Positions 9,139-18,499 of a stretch of 64,000 nucleotides of DNA are shown here, piece by piece (within the stretch, counting starts at the first letter, position 1; each line of letters begins with the position of its first letter). A program made the translations under genes and the position numbers. Source of the DNA: Saprospiraceae bacterium (GTDB taxonomy: Bacteria; Bacteroidota; Bacteroidia; Chitinophagales; Saprospiraceae); contig JAHDEL010000002.1 of assembly GCA_020628855.1 (NCBI GenBank), forward strand, positions 1 through 64,000. The letters are read 5' to 3'. Below the pieces are notes generated by a model that made no database searches, was not told the origin of the DNA, and saw only the letters and a list, made by a program, of their open reading frames with translations.

Positions 9139-10422
9139 TTAGTCTTTAATCTTGAGTCCAGGATCACGCTCTAGATACTCATCATAGAGTAAGGTCTGTC
9201 TACTTTCAATTGGTGTACTCCATCCTTTGATAAACACATGGCTTATTCTAGTCTTCATCTCAAATGGGTCTCCATCACACACAAAGAGATTCGCTAGTTT
9301 TCCTTCTTCTAAGCTTCCTACTTCATCATCTATTCCAAAAATCTTTGCTGGATTAATGGTTATTGCTTTGATAGCTTCTTCGATGCCCATACCATAATTG
9401 GCTGCAAAACCAGCATTGAAAGGCAGGTTTCTAACATTCTCTGATTCTGTAGTTCTTATAGCAACCAGCACCCCAGCTTTGGCTAGTTTGCCTGCATTTG
9501 TATATGGAGCATCATACTTATCACTTGCTCTTGAAGGGTTTTGTAATATTGGACCGACTATGACAGGTATTGCATTTGCAACAAGGCTATCAGCAACTCT
9601 CCATCCTTCTGACACACCTGAAAAGACAGCATTGATATTTTCTTCATTCACCCATTGGAGAGCCGCGAGGATATCTTCTTTCTTGTTTACTTCTATTATT
9701 AGTGGAGCATCATTGTTGATGACATCTTGGACTGCTTCTAATTGTGGATTATATCCTTTATCTCCCTTCATTCCAGCAAATACTTTAGCACTCTTCCAAA
9801 ATTCTTTAAGCTTCTTAAGTGCTTTTTTCTGATCTTTCTCGATGTCTTCTTTCGATCTTTTATCCCATCTGTTTCGTTTACCAGAAGAAGGCCACTTGAG
9901 TATATCAGGTTGTGATCCTGCTGACATTTGTTCTGGGGTATAACCATGCAAATGAATGACAGCTGCCTTTCCAGGGAATAAAGATCCTGCAGGATATGTC
10001 ATAGCTGATGTCACTCCATTCAATCTTGTTATTGGGATGTGTACCGATGAAGGGTTAACAGCAGTCAATGCTCTCATATGGGGAGTGTATGCCCCAATCT
10101 CGTTATGGTCTTGAGTTAAGCTTATCGAGCTTATCTCGGCAAGTCCTATCTTACATCCACTATCAAAAAAACCAGGGTAAATTCTTTTGCCTGAGCAATC
10201 AATAACCTCTGCGTCTGCAGCATCAAGATTAGGTCCAATTGCCTCAATTTTTTCATTCACAATCTTCAGGTCCCCAGTAATAACTCCATTTGTGACTGTG
10301 TAGATTTCTGCATTTTTAAGCAAATAGCTTCCTTGTTGACTCTTCTCAACCATTTGGCCAAATGCCATAACGCTGCTAAAGAAAATTACACTCAGCGTGA
10401 TACTATATTTTATTCTATTCAT
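9139..10422 (-). CDS. Amidohydrolase-like exported protein lacking metal ligands
   Basis: Exported (signal peptide to about residue 22) and clearly of the imidazolonepropionase-like amidohydrolase fold: the N-terminal beta-sandwich is followed by KRIYPGFFDSGCKIG and ends with a canonical AITINPAKIFGIDDEVGSLEEGKLANLFV. However, the metal motif HxH after strand 1 has become SGCKIG. The strand-5 region reads IIEVNKKEDI, strand 6 reads AVFSGVSEGW, and the strand-8 Asp is replaced in AIRTTESENVRN. It is therefore probably a non-catalytic homologue. It lies 11 bp after the intact paralogue and 7 bp before the ATPase. It may be a structural or regulatory partner of the intact enzyme; that is inference. 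Confidence 0.85.
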   Translation of the reverse strand: MNRIKYSITLSVIFFSSVMAFGQMVEKSQQGSYLLKNAEIYTVTNGVITGDLKIVNEKIEAIGPNLDAADAEVIDCSGKRIYPGFFDSGCKIGLAEISSISLTQDHNEIGAYTPHMRALTAVNPSSVHIPITRLNGVTSAMTYPAGSLFPGKAAVIHLHGYTPEQMSAGSQPDILKWPSSGKRNRWDKRSKEDIEKDQKKALKKLKEFWKSAKVFAGMKGDKGYNPQLEAVQDVINNDAPLIIEVNKKEDILAALQWVNEENINAVFSGVSEGWRVADSLVANAIPVIVGPILQNPSRASDKYDAPYTNAGKLAKAGVLVAIRTTESENVRNLPFNAGFAANYGMGIEEAIKAITINPAKIFGIDDEVGSLEEGKLANLFVCDGDPFEMKTRISHVFIKGWSTPIESRQTLLYDEYLERDPGLKIKD

Positions 10423-10433
10423 TAGCTCTTCTG

Positions 10434-11789
10434 TTAGTGGTTATGGTTATGATGGTGACCATGTTCGGATACCCCATGCATGCATCCTTCAGCTTCATGA
10501 TCTTGGTTTCCTTGCTCATAAAATGCTGGTATAGTCTCTGTAGCATCTATATCTACTCTCACATCATCTGGATCCTCGTTAATATCAAATCGAACAACAC
10601 CATCCACTATGGTATAATGAGGGGTTCCATAGATGGAGAGAGGATGTCCATCAAACACCACAATATCTCCATCCTTCCCTACTTTGATACTGCCAACTCG
10701 ATCTTCAATACCAAGTTGAATTGCAGGATTTACGGTGATAAGTTTTAAGGCTTCTTCATCCGTCAGGTCTCCATAACGCTGTGTTTTTGCAGCTTCATGG
10801 TAGAGATGCCTAATCAATTCTCTAGAATCTGAGTTAATTGAAGTGACAACACCATTTCTTGTTAATATCGCTGCGTTATATGCTGTTGAATAATAGACTT
10901 CAAACTTATATGCCCACCAATCAGAAAATACCGATGCATGAGCTCCAAATTGCGCAAGTTCCGGGGCAACTTTGAAACCTTCATTGACATGCTGAAAGCA
11001 AATCTTGCTTACTCCATAATCTTCTAGAACATCCATTAGCATCAATATTTCATCCGCTCTATAGGAATGACAATGAATTATTATTTCTCCTTCAAGAATG
11101 TCCTGCAATGTTTCTAATCTAAGACTGTAATCTGGTGGTGCAGTTTTGTTTGAGAGGGCTTTTGATTTAGCCGCTTTATACTCTTTTGCGGCAGCAAATG
11201 ATCTTCTGAACTCTTGTTCGATTCCCATTCTGGTTCGAGGTGCCACATTATTTCCTTCTCCATGGACTCTCATCGGGTTCTCGCCTAATGCAAACTTAAT
11301 AGTACGTGGAGCATCCTTCATCCTCCAGAGTTCTGGGTTCATTTCTCCCCAACGATGTTTCATAGTTTCACATTGACCACCAATGGCATTTGCCGAGCCA
11401 TGCATAGCATGGGATGTAGTTACTCCACCAGCTAATGCCCTATACAACCCTACATCATATGGATTGATAGCATCACCAACAAACACTTCGGCAGTTACAG
11501 GATTCGTAGCTTCATTCACAGCATCAATTCCCAAATGACTATGTGCATCTATAATTCCTGGAATGACGAACATGCCTTCTGCATCAATTGTGCGAATATT
11601 ACCTCCAGCTATACCCTGCCCAATCTGTTTGATTTTACCTTGCTTTATGAGAACATCTGTATTCTCTTTGACACCATCTTCCATTGTTATGACTGTGCCA
11701 TTCTTAATCAATAGATCACCCATTTCCTGGGCACTGGCAGTTGTCAAAACAAGGACAAGTGTAACTATGCTAAAAAAGAATTGTTTCAT
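10434..11789 (-). CDS. Metal-dependent amidohydrolase (imidazolonepropionase-like)
   Basis: This is the catalytically intact member of the trio (451 aa, signal peptide to about residue 20). Metal ligands are visible: DAHSHLG (about 82-88) after strand 1, IIHCHSYRADE after strand 5, ICFQHVNEGF after strand 6 and INSDSREL after strand 8. The C-terminal family block TVNPAIQLGIEDRVGSIKVGKDGDIVVFDG is well kept. The protein ends in a His-rich tail (HGVSEHGHHHNHNH) that could bind metal or shuttle it to the active site. The substrate is not identifiable; related exported enzymes act on peptides or cyclic amides. It lies between two degenerate paralogues, with gaps of 8 and 11 bp. Confidence 0.88.
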   Translation of the reverse strand: MKQFFFSIVTLVLVLTTASAQEMGDLLIKNGTVITMEDGVKENTDVLIKQGKIKQIGQGIAGGNIRTIDAEGMFVIPGIIDAHSHLGIDAVNEATNPVTAEVFVGDAINPYDVGLYRALAGGVTTSHAMHGSANAIGGQCETMKHRWGEMNPELWRMKDAPRTIKFALGENPMRVHGEGNNVAPRTRMGIEQEFRRSFAAAKEYKAAKSKALSNKTAPPDYSLRLETLQDILEGEIIIHCHSYRADEILMLMDVLEDYGVSKICFQHVNEGFKVAPELAQFGAHASVFSDWWAYKFEVYYSTAYNAAILTRNGVVTSINSDSRELIRHLYHEAAKTQRYGDLTDEEALKLITVNPAIQLGIEDRVGSIKVGKDGDIVVFDGHPLSIYGTPHYTIVDGVVRFDINEDPDDVRVDIDATETIPAFYEQGNQDHEAEGCMHGVSEHGHHHNHNH

Positions 11790-11797
11790 GTTGTTTG

Positions 11798-13474
11798 TTA
11801 TTCTGGTCCACTAATTTTTGAGCCTTCCATCGGGAATGTTCCAAATTCTCCAATCGACACACTTCCTGTCATATTTTCACTATCTGCGAATTTTACAATA
11901 ACATTAATTGTCGCGGCAAATCCACCTTCATTCATATCAAAGTCATAAGTAAGTTCATTTCCGCTCAATGCAACATTGTCAATAATTTCAGGATCATCTG
12001 GATCATCCGCTGAACTCATTGCCACAGTATACACTGAACCAGCATCAGTAATAAGAATTGTCCCTTTTTGAGCACCTTGTGGTGTATCAACTTCATAACT
12101 CCACTCTCCTAAGATGTCAAGGGATTCGTCTGCAGGTTTTTCTTCTTTTGCTGAAGCCTCATATTCGTGTACTTCTTTCCCAACAACCATAAACCTGATT
12201 GTCGACTTCTCATCAAAATAAGGTTTGTCCGTAATCATCAAATTAGAGAGCTTTCCTTTCGTAACAGATCCCGCGACCTTTGATATACCTAATACTTCAG
12301 CAGCATGAGTTGTCATAGCATCAATTGCTACTTGTTCAGAAAGTCCATTCTCAATGAGTTTTGTCAAGTTCTTTTTGGTATCACCCCCAGATTCTTTTCC
12401 CAAAGAAAATGTAAATGCAATATTCTTACTTGAAAGCATTGCTGGCGCCTCTAATCGCTGTTTGTAAGCGGCATCTCTCTTAGCTTTAAATTCTGATTTC
12501 TCGATGAAAAAAGCATCAGTAGAGTCTATGGTTTCTTCTGTTGGTTCTTTTGGAAGCTTCAAGTCTAGAGCTAGAGGATAACCAGCACTTGCCACATCTT
12601 CCAAGACACCATTCAAGTCTCCGACTCCAGTGATTACTAGATTAAAGCCAAGCTCTTTCTGTAGAGCCATAATTCTGTAAAACTCTAGCTTTTTGTCAAT
12701 GGAAAAAAAGAGTGACTGCTCCTTCTTAGTTAGGGGTGAAAGTGCGGTGATAGCAGCTGTACTAGTTGGTAAGACTGTGCCCTCAGAGGTTTTCTTATAG
12801 GCATCATTTCTTGAATTCAGTATTTCAGCATTTCTGTAGAGATCTCTAAATTTAGCCATCACTCCTATTATTGTAGCAGGATAGACTCCACTAGCTGAAT
12901 CAAACTGTCCAAACTGATTTGACTTCCTAGTAAATTGTCGAGCATCCTTTGCTTTTGATAGTAAAGTGATAGCTGTTTGACCAGGCAGCATTCCTGAACT
13001 TCCAACAATCTGGCTTATTGCATATCCATTCTCTCTGAGCTTACTAAAGTCTGATGACTGACTCCGTATAATGTCATGTGTATTAATTTCAGGTGTAATT
13101 CCTGCAACATGATCGGGCGGTAACCCTGGAAATTTGACATCGGTTTTTTGTGGTTTCTCTTCTTTGATACCATTGTGGGACAGTACATCAATGAAGGCAG
13201 GATAAACATACATTGAGTCAGCTTCAATACTTATTGCATTTGCTGGTTTTTTTGAATTTGCGCCGATAGACTGGATGAAACCATTTTCGATAATGATATC
13301 TACTAAATTATCAGTGAAGCCATTATTATAGACATAGACGTCATTAATGTAATAGGTTGAACTTACGCTTGGGAAGGTATTGTAATCAATTTGTGCATAA
13401 CACATCTGACTAATAAAACCCACCAAACATAGTGTACAGAAATAAAACTTGATTGCTCGCATAGAGGTAAACAT
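11798..13474 (-). CDS. Amidohydrolase-like exported protein, degenerate, with extra C-terminal domain
   Basis: First gene of the six-gene leftward operon (558 aa, signal peptide to about residue 27). The amidohydrolase core is recognisable from the N-terminal sandwich and from MTTHAAEVLGISKVAGSVTKGKLSNLMI. The HxH site is reduced to DVLSHNG, the strand-5 region reads SIDKKLEFY with no His, and the strand-8 Asp is absent in FTFSLGKES. About 130 residues follow the core, with a beta-rich pattern (ILGEWSYEVDTPQGAQKGTI to the end) like a small lipocalin-like domain. It is probably a pseudoenzyme. An internal ATG at 13462 (MRAIKFYFC) is an equally good start. No clean promoter was found upstream; TCACTTTG near 13540 is only a near-match. 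Confidence 0.85.
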   Translation of the reverse strand: MFTSMRAIKFYFCTLCLVGFISQMCYAQIDYNTFPSVSSTYYINDVYVYNNGFTDNLVDIIIENGFIQSIGANSKKPANAISIEADSMYVYPAFIDVLSHNGIKEEKPQKTDVKFPGLPPDHVAGITPEINTHDIIRSQSSDFSKLRENGYAISQIVGSSGMLPGQTAITLLSKAKDARQFTRKSNQFGQFDSASGVYPATIIGVMAKFRDLYRNAEILNSRNDAYKKTSEGTVLPTSTAAITALSPLTKKEQSLFFSIDKKLEFYRIMALQKELGFNLVITGVGDLNGVLEDVASAGYPLALDLKLPKEPTEETIDSTDAFFIEKSEFKAKRDAAYKQRLEAPAMLSSKNIAFTFSLGKESGGDTKKNLTKLIENGLSEQVAIDAMTTHAAEVLGISKVAGSVTKGKLSNLMITDKPYFDEKSTIRFMVVGKEVHEYEASAKEEKPADESLDILGEWSYEVDTPQGAQKGTILITDAGSVYTVAMSSADDPDDPEIIDNVALSGNELTYDFDMNEGGFAATINVIVKFADSENMTGSVSIGEFGTFPMEGSKISGPE

Positions 13475-13606
13475 TAAGACAACAGTTTCCGAATTTAGTT
13501 TTTTTTATTGATACCATGAGAATGACTTCGACCAAAGTGAATTATTGACATTACTAAACTGCGGTAGAATATACCATATTAACAATTTCACTAACATGTA
13601 TTTTAG

Positions 13607-13614
13607 TATCTTTG
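13607..13614 (+). promoter_or_regulatory. Candidate -7 element for the TMTC-like operon
   Basis: TATCTTTG matches the Bacteroidota -7 consensus TAnnTTTG, 37 bp upstream of the ATG at 13652. A TTT but no clean TTG lies at the -33 distance. It would drive the three rightward genes. Confidence 0.45.
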
Positions 13615-13651
13615 AGGCAATTGTGCAAAATACTTAAGTGTCTCATTTCCT

Positions 13652-15562
13652 ATGTCAATACTCTCAAAAATAGACAAGCTTTCTTCTAGAGCAATTAAGG
13701 TTGGATTGTTTGTATTTGGGTGTTTGCTATATGCCAATACTCTTGGTCATCAATTTGCTCAAGATGATGCTATTGTGATTACTGATAATATGTTCACAAA
13801 AGATGGGGTCCAAGGTATATCTGGACACTTGTCAAATGATACCTTTTATGGATTCTTCAAAAAAGAAGGAAAGGCAAAGTTAGTCAGCGGAGGCAGGTAT
13901 CGACCATTAACACCTATCATGTTCAGTGTTGAGCATGAGCTATTTGGACTCAATCCATTCATTGGACATTTGATGAATGTATTATTGTATGGACTATTAG
14001 GTGTACTTATATTTTCAACGCTTAAATTGCTCTTTAGAAATGAAGATTGGGATGTACCCATTGGCACTCTCAGCCTTATGTGTACAGTATTCTTTATTTC
14101 TCATCCTATCCACACAGAGGCAGTTGCAAATATTAAAGGGCGAGATGAAATCATGAGCATGATAGGTGCTGTGTCTGCTTTATACTCATGTGTGAAATAT
14201 TTAGACACAAGACAACTGAAATATCTTATTCTAGGGAGTCTAGCTCTTTTCTTAGGTCTGATGAGCAAGGAAAATGCGATAACTTTTCTTGCTGTCATAC
14301 CACTAGCTGTTGTATTGTTTCGGAGAAAAGCTCTACCAACATCAATCCTTCCATTGGTAGGACTACTCATTGCCACTTTTGTTTTTCTGGCAATCAGGAC
14401 GAGCATCTTAGGTTTTGATTTTGGTGGAGCGCCAAAGGAGCTGATGAATAATCCGTTTTTGAAGTGGACAGGTAGTCAATATGTTCCGTTTACAATTGGA
14501 GAAAAATTTGCTTCAATCTCGATTTGTTTATTGAAGTATCTCCAGTTACAATTAGCGCCAATTCATCTTATCCATGACTACTACCCGCGTAGTATTGGAG
14601 TAGTTAACTTCACTAATATTACAGCAATCATTGGATTAGTTTTCCATCTACTTCTTATTGTAGCAAGTGTGTTCTTTTGGAAAAGAGCAAAACTCGTCAG
14701 TTTTGGAATCCTCTATTATCTTATCACACTCTCAATTGTTTCAAATGTTGTTTTCCCTGTCGGAACCAACATGAGTGAGCGCTTTGTCTTTATGCCTTCT
14801 TTAGGATTTGGAATAGCTTTTATTGGAGTGCTGTTTCACTACCTCCCAAAACACTTAGCCTTTAGTTTTTTGAGCATTTTGATCCTTGGCTTTAGTGTAA
14901 GGACAGTCGTAAGAAATACAGTGTGGTATGATGATTACACGTTATTTACTACTGATGTTAAACAAGGTACTCGCAGCGCCAAACTGCTCAATGCTGCAGG
15001 AGGTGCATTAGTGAATAAAGCTTCTGGAATACAAAATAAATCTGAACGTGCAACTTTGCTTGCAGATGCAATCAAACATTTAGAAGAAGCAACAAAAATC
15101 CATCCGACTTATAAGAATCCATATCTAATCCTCGGGAATGCACATTACTACAATGAAAATTACGAACGCTCTGTAGCTAGTCTAGAAACTGCTTTGCAAA
15201 TCGACCCAGATTTTGCGGATGCTCTCAATAACTTGCCAATCGTTCTAAGAGATGCTGGGAGATATTATGGTGAGAAGAAACAGGATATTAATCAAGCATT
15301 GAAATACCTCACACAGTCCATCCAGTTGAATTCTGAAGACCAAGAAACGCAGCGATTGTTAGGAATAAGTTATGGAATGAAAGGAGATCACCAGAACGCT
15401 ATTAAATATTTCAAAAAAATAGCTGATGCGTCGCCCCAAAATGCTAATGCATTCGTTAATCTTGGTATAGCATATAAAAATGGGGGTGATCAAGAAAATG
15501 CAAAAATTGCTTTTGACACAGCAGTGAGTTTAGACCCTAATGCCTTAAACCATTTACAGTAG
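13652..15562 (+). CDS. TMTC-like GT-C membrane protein with TPR repeats
   Basis: A 636-aa polytopic membrane protein. The N-terminal part has about nine or ten hydrophobic helices with GT-C glycosyltransferase features: an early double Asp in FAQDDAIV (about 35-42), RYRPLTPIMFSVEHELFG, and HPIHTEAVANIKGRDEIM (about 151-168) followed by MSKENAITF. This pattern is shared with the TMTC family (CAZy GT105) O-mannosyltransferases of animals and their bacterial relatives. The last 170 residues are TPR repeats (for example YKNPYLILGNAHYYNENYE). By analogy it may glycosylate exported proteins from a lipid-linked sugar; the donor and target are not evident. The GH3 fusion gene starts 3 bp after its stop. 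Confidence 0.8.
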   Translation: MSILSKIDKLSSRAIKVGLFVFGCLLYANTLGHQFAQDDAIVITDNMFTKDGVQGISGHLSNDTFYGFFKKEGKAKLVSGGRYRPLTPIMFSVEHELFGLNPFIGHLMNVLLYGLLGVLIFSTLKLLFRNEDWDVPIGTLSLMCTVFFISHPIHTEAVANIKGRDEIMSMIGAVSALYSCVKYLDTRQLKYLILGSLALFLGLMSKENAITFLAVIPLAVVLFRRKALPTSILPLVGLLIATFVFLAIRTSILGFDFGGAPKELMNNPFLKWTGSQYVPFTIGEKFASISICLLKYLQLQLAPIHLIHDYYPRSIGVVNFTNITAIIGLVFHLLLIVASVFFWKRAKLVSFGILYYLITLSIVSNVVFPVGTNMSERFVFMPSLGFGIAFIGVLFHYLPKHLAFSFLSILILGFSVRTVVRNTVWYDDYTLFTTDVKQGTRSAKLLNAAGGALVNKASGIQNKSERATLLADAIKHLEEATKIHPTYKNPYLILGNAHYYNENYERSVASLETALQIDPDFADALNNLPIVLRDAGRYYGEKKQDINQALKYLTQSIQLNSEDQETQRLLGISYGMKGDHQNAIKYFKKIADASPQNANAFVNLGIAYKNGGDQENAKIAFDTAVSLDPNALNHLQ

Positions 15563-15565
15563 GAA

Positions 15566-18499
15566 ATGAGAGTTGTTGTTCTAATATTACTATTCCCTTT
15601 TTTAGGAGTTTCTCAAAGTTTTGAAAGTAGCGACCCTGCTGACCAATGGGCTTTTGACTTGATGAAAGACATGACCATTGAGGAGAAAATTGGTCAGCTC
15701 TATATGATCCGGGCTTATAGCAACAAGGATAAAGCACACGAACAGTCCTTATTGAATTTTGTCAAAAAGCATAAGGTTGGAGGATTTTGTTTTTTTCAAG
15801 GTGATCCCCAAACACAGGCAAGAATTACTAATACATTGCAGAAAGCAAGTGATATACCATTATTTGTTGCGATTGATGCTGAGTGGGGATTAGGTATGCG
15901 CTTTCCAGAATCAACAATTTCCTTTCCGCGTCAACTCACACTAGGGGCAATCACAAATAATAACCTCATCTATCAGATGGGATATGAAATAGCCAATCAA
16001 CTCAATAGAATTGGTGTAAATGTCAATTTCGCACCTGTTGTTGATATTAATAACAACCCAAACAATCCAGTCATTAACACGAGGTCATTCGGAGAAGACT
16101 TGTATAATGTCGGAGCCAAGAGCTACGCATATATGAAAGGCTTACAAGAAGGCGGCATTGTATCTTGTGCTAAGCACTTCCCCGGTCATGGAGATACTGA
16201 TGTAGATTCTCACTATGACTTGCCAGTGCTCAACTTTCGTAAGGACAGATTGGACTCTCTTGAGCTTGCTCCTTTCCAAATGCTATCTGAGTTAGGTGTA
16301 GAGAGCATGATGTCAGCCCACCTCCATGTCCCTAGTATAGATAGTAGACCTAATAGATCTACTTCTCTCTCGAGCAATGCAATCAATGGCATCTTACGCA
16401 ATCAATTAGATTTTGAAGGTTTGGTATTTACAGATGCCTTAGATATGAAAGGAGTGACTAAATACTTTGAACCAGGCGAAACAGAAGTTGAGGCTTTTCT
16501 TGCTGGAAATGACATACTCCTGCTACCGCTTGATGTTCCAAAGGCAACTAAGCAAATCAAAGCTGCTCTGGAAAGCGGAAGGATTACGGAAGATAGACTA
16601 AACAGAAGTGTACATCGAATACTCAAGACTAAATTTAATTATGGCTTGAATACGTCACAATCAATACAGTCTTTGTCAAGCATACCGGATGATATCAATA
16701 ACATTGAAGCCACTATACTAAAGGAAATACTCACAGAAGAATCCTTAACGCTTGTGAAGAATGAGCAAAATCTCATTCCTATCAAAAGGCTTCAGGACAA
16801 AAAGTTTGCTGCGCTGAGTTTAGGAGCCACTTCGACAACAGCATTTCAGAAGCGACTAGCTTCTTATGTAGATCTTGAATTTCATTATAAAGGGAAGACT
16901 ATTTCTTCTTCTGAACGTCAAAACCTTGTCTCAAAACTATCCTCTGCTGATGTAGTTTTTGTTGGCCTGCATGATATGAGTAGCTATGCTTCGAAAGACT
17001 ATGGTATTACCCAAGATCAGCTTGATCTCATTTTTGCTCTTGCTTCACGAACTGAAGTGGTACTCACCATATTTGGTACTCCTTATGCTCTTAAAAATTT
17101 CGATGGATTAGAGCATGTCTTGATGGCATATGAAGACCATGACATAGCTCAGGATAAAGCGGCTCAAGCACTTTTTGGTGTATTTGGTATCAAAGGCAAG
17201 TTACCTATCACTGCTAGTCCCGAATATAAGTATGGTACACAATTAATTACCAGTGACTTAAAACGCATAGGGTATGACGTGCCAGAAAGAGTCGGAATTC
17301 AATCTGATCAGCTTGTTGCATTGGACAGTCTTATCGAAGATATGATTAGCAAGAAAGGAGCTCCAGGTTGTCAAATACTAGTCGCAAAAGATAATCGCAT
17401 TGTATATCAGAAAGCATTTGGCCATTATACCTATGACAAAAAAAGACCTGTTAGTAATGACGCTTTATATGATGTAGCTTCTGTAACTAAAATATTATCA
17501 TCTACCATAAGTCTCATGTCTCTCAAAGACAAGAATTTCTGGAATGAAAATATGCCACTGAAAGTTTACCTACCTGCTCTAGACACGACAAATAAAGCAA
17601 TGTTAGTCGGTAAAGACATCCTTGCTCACTATGCTAGGTTGGCTGGTTGGATTCCATTTTATAAGTATACACAGGATGAAGATGGAAAAGAGTTTTTACC
17701 AGATTACTATAAAGTTGCGCGATCAAGTGGATATAATGTAGAAGTCTGTGATAACCTCTACATGAATAATGCTTTTCTTGACTCAATACGGAATAGAATC
17801 TATGTCAGTGAACTGAAGCCAGAAAGGAAGTATAAGTACAGTGATGTAGGGTTCTATCTTTTTAAAGACATCATAGAAAATGAGTCAGGATTTAGCTTGG
17901 ATCGGTATTGTGATCTCAAGTTTTATAGACCACTTGGGTTAGGTAATACCTGTTTCAACCCATTGAAAAGGTTTTCGAAGGAAGCGATTGTACCAAGTGA
18001 AAAAGATGACTATTTCAGAGATCAAACTATCCAAGGGCATGTCCATGATATGGGTGCAGCGATGCTTGGTGGTGTAGGAGGACATGCTGGTTTGTTTTCT
18101 AATAGCGAAGATCTTGCTATCCTGATGCAGATGTTACTCAATGGAGGCTACTATGGTGGTACTCAGTATTTGGACCCGCAAACAGTAAGTCAATTTACAT
18201 CTAGGTATAAAGGTTCCACACGACGAGGATTAGGATTTGATATGAAGGAATTAGATAGCAAAAAAACGGAAAACATGTGTGATGAAGCATCGGACAGAAC
18301 GTTCGGTCATTTAGGATTTACTGGCACTGCAGTTTGGGCTGACCCTGAATATGATCTTATCTTTATATTCTTATCAAACCGAACTTATCCTTCTATGAAT
18401 AATAGAGTATTCTCTAAGAACAATTATAGACCAAAGGCAATGTCTATTGTCTACAAAGCAATGGAAGAATATAACCAAAAGCTGGCTGCTGCTAATTAA
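15566..18499 (+). CDS. Glycoside hydrolase family 3 / serine beta-lactamase-like fusion
   Basis: An exported 977-aa two-domain protein. A signal peptide is followed by a NagZ-like GH3 barrel with KHFPGHGDTDVDSHYDLP (about 203-220) and the nucleophile motif FTDALDMKGV (Asp near 291). A second GH3 domain spans about 370-560. From about 585 comes a class C beta-lactamase/penicillin-binding fold: SVTK (SxxK, about 637), YSD (YxN-like, about 758) and HLGFTGT (HTG-like, about 913). This suggests a periplasmic enzyme acting on peptidoglycan-derived muropeptides, with a beta-N-acetylglucosaminidase plus a D-peptidase or esterase activity. Such fusions are known in Bacteroidota. It lies between the TMTC-like gene and the LolC/E-like gene, which it overlaps by 1 bp. 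Confidence 0.9.
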   Translation: MRVVVLILLFPFLGVSQSFESSDPADQWAFDLMKDMTIEEKIGQLYMIRAYSNKDKAHEQSLLNFVKKHKVGGFCFFQGDPQTQARITNTLQKASDIPLFVAIDAEWGLGMRFPESTISFPRQLTLGAITNNNLIYQMGYEIANQLNRIGVNVNFAPVVDINNNPNNPVINTRSFGEDLYNVGAKSYAYMKGLQEGGIVSCAKHFPGHGDTDVDSHYDLPVLNFRKDRLDSLELAPFQMLSELGVESMMSAHLHVPSIDSRPNRSTSLSSNAINGILRNQLDFEGLVFTDALDMKGVTKYFEPGETEVEAFLAGNDILLLPLDVPKATKQIKAALESGRITEDRLNRSVHRILKTKFNYGLNTSQSIQSLSSIPDDINNIEATILKEILTEESLTLVKNEQNLIPIKRLQDKKFAALSLGATSTTAFQKRLASYVDLEFHYKGKTISSSERQNLVSKLSSADVVFVGLHDMSSYASKDYGITQDQLDLIFALASRTEVVLTIFGTPYALKNFDGLEHVLMAYEDHDIAQDKAAQALFGVFGIKGKLPITASPEYKYGTQLITSDLKRIGYDVPERVGIQSDQLVALDSLIEDMISKKGAPGCQILVAKDNRIVYQKAFGHYTYDKKRPVSNDALYDVASVTKILSSTISLMSLKDKNFWNENMPLKVYLPALDTTNKAMLVGKDILAHYARLAGWIPFYKYTQDEDGKEFLPDYYKVARSSGYNVEVCDNLYMNNAFLDSIRNRIYVSELKPERKYKYSDVGFYLFKDIIENESGFSLDRYCDLKFYRPLGLGNTCFNPLKRFSKEAIVPSEKDDYFRDQTIQGHVHDMGAAMLGGVGGHAGLFSNSEDLAILMQMLLNGGYYGGTQYLDPQTVSQFTSRYKGSTRRGLGFDMKELDSKKTENMCDEASDRTFGHLGFTGTAVWADPEYDLIFIFLSNRTYPSMNNRVFSKNNYRPKAMSIVYKAMEEYNQKLAAAN

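Noticed and set aside
9132-9167. GTG start at 9167 for the ABC ATPase
   Set aside because: It would overlap the upstream gene by 29 bp and add 12 residues unlike the family. The ATG at 9131 follows the upstream stop by 7 bp.
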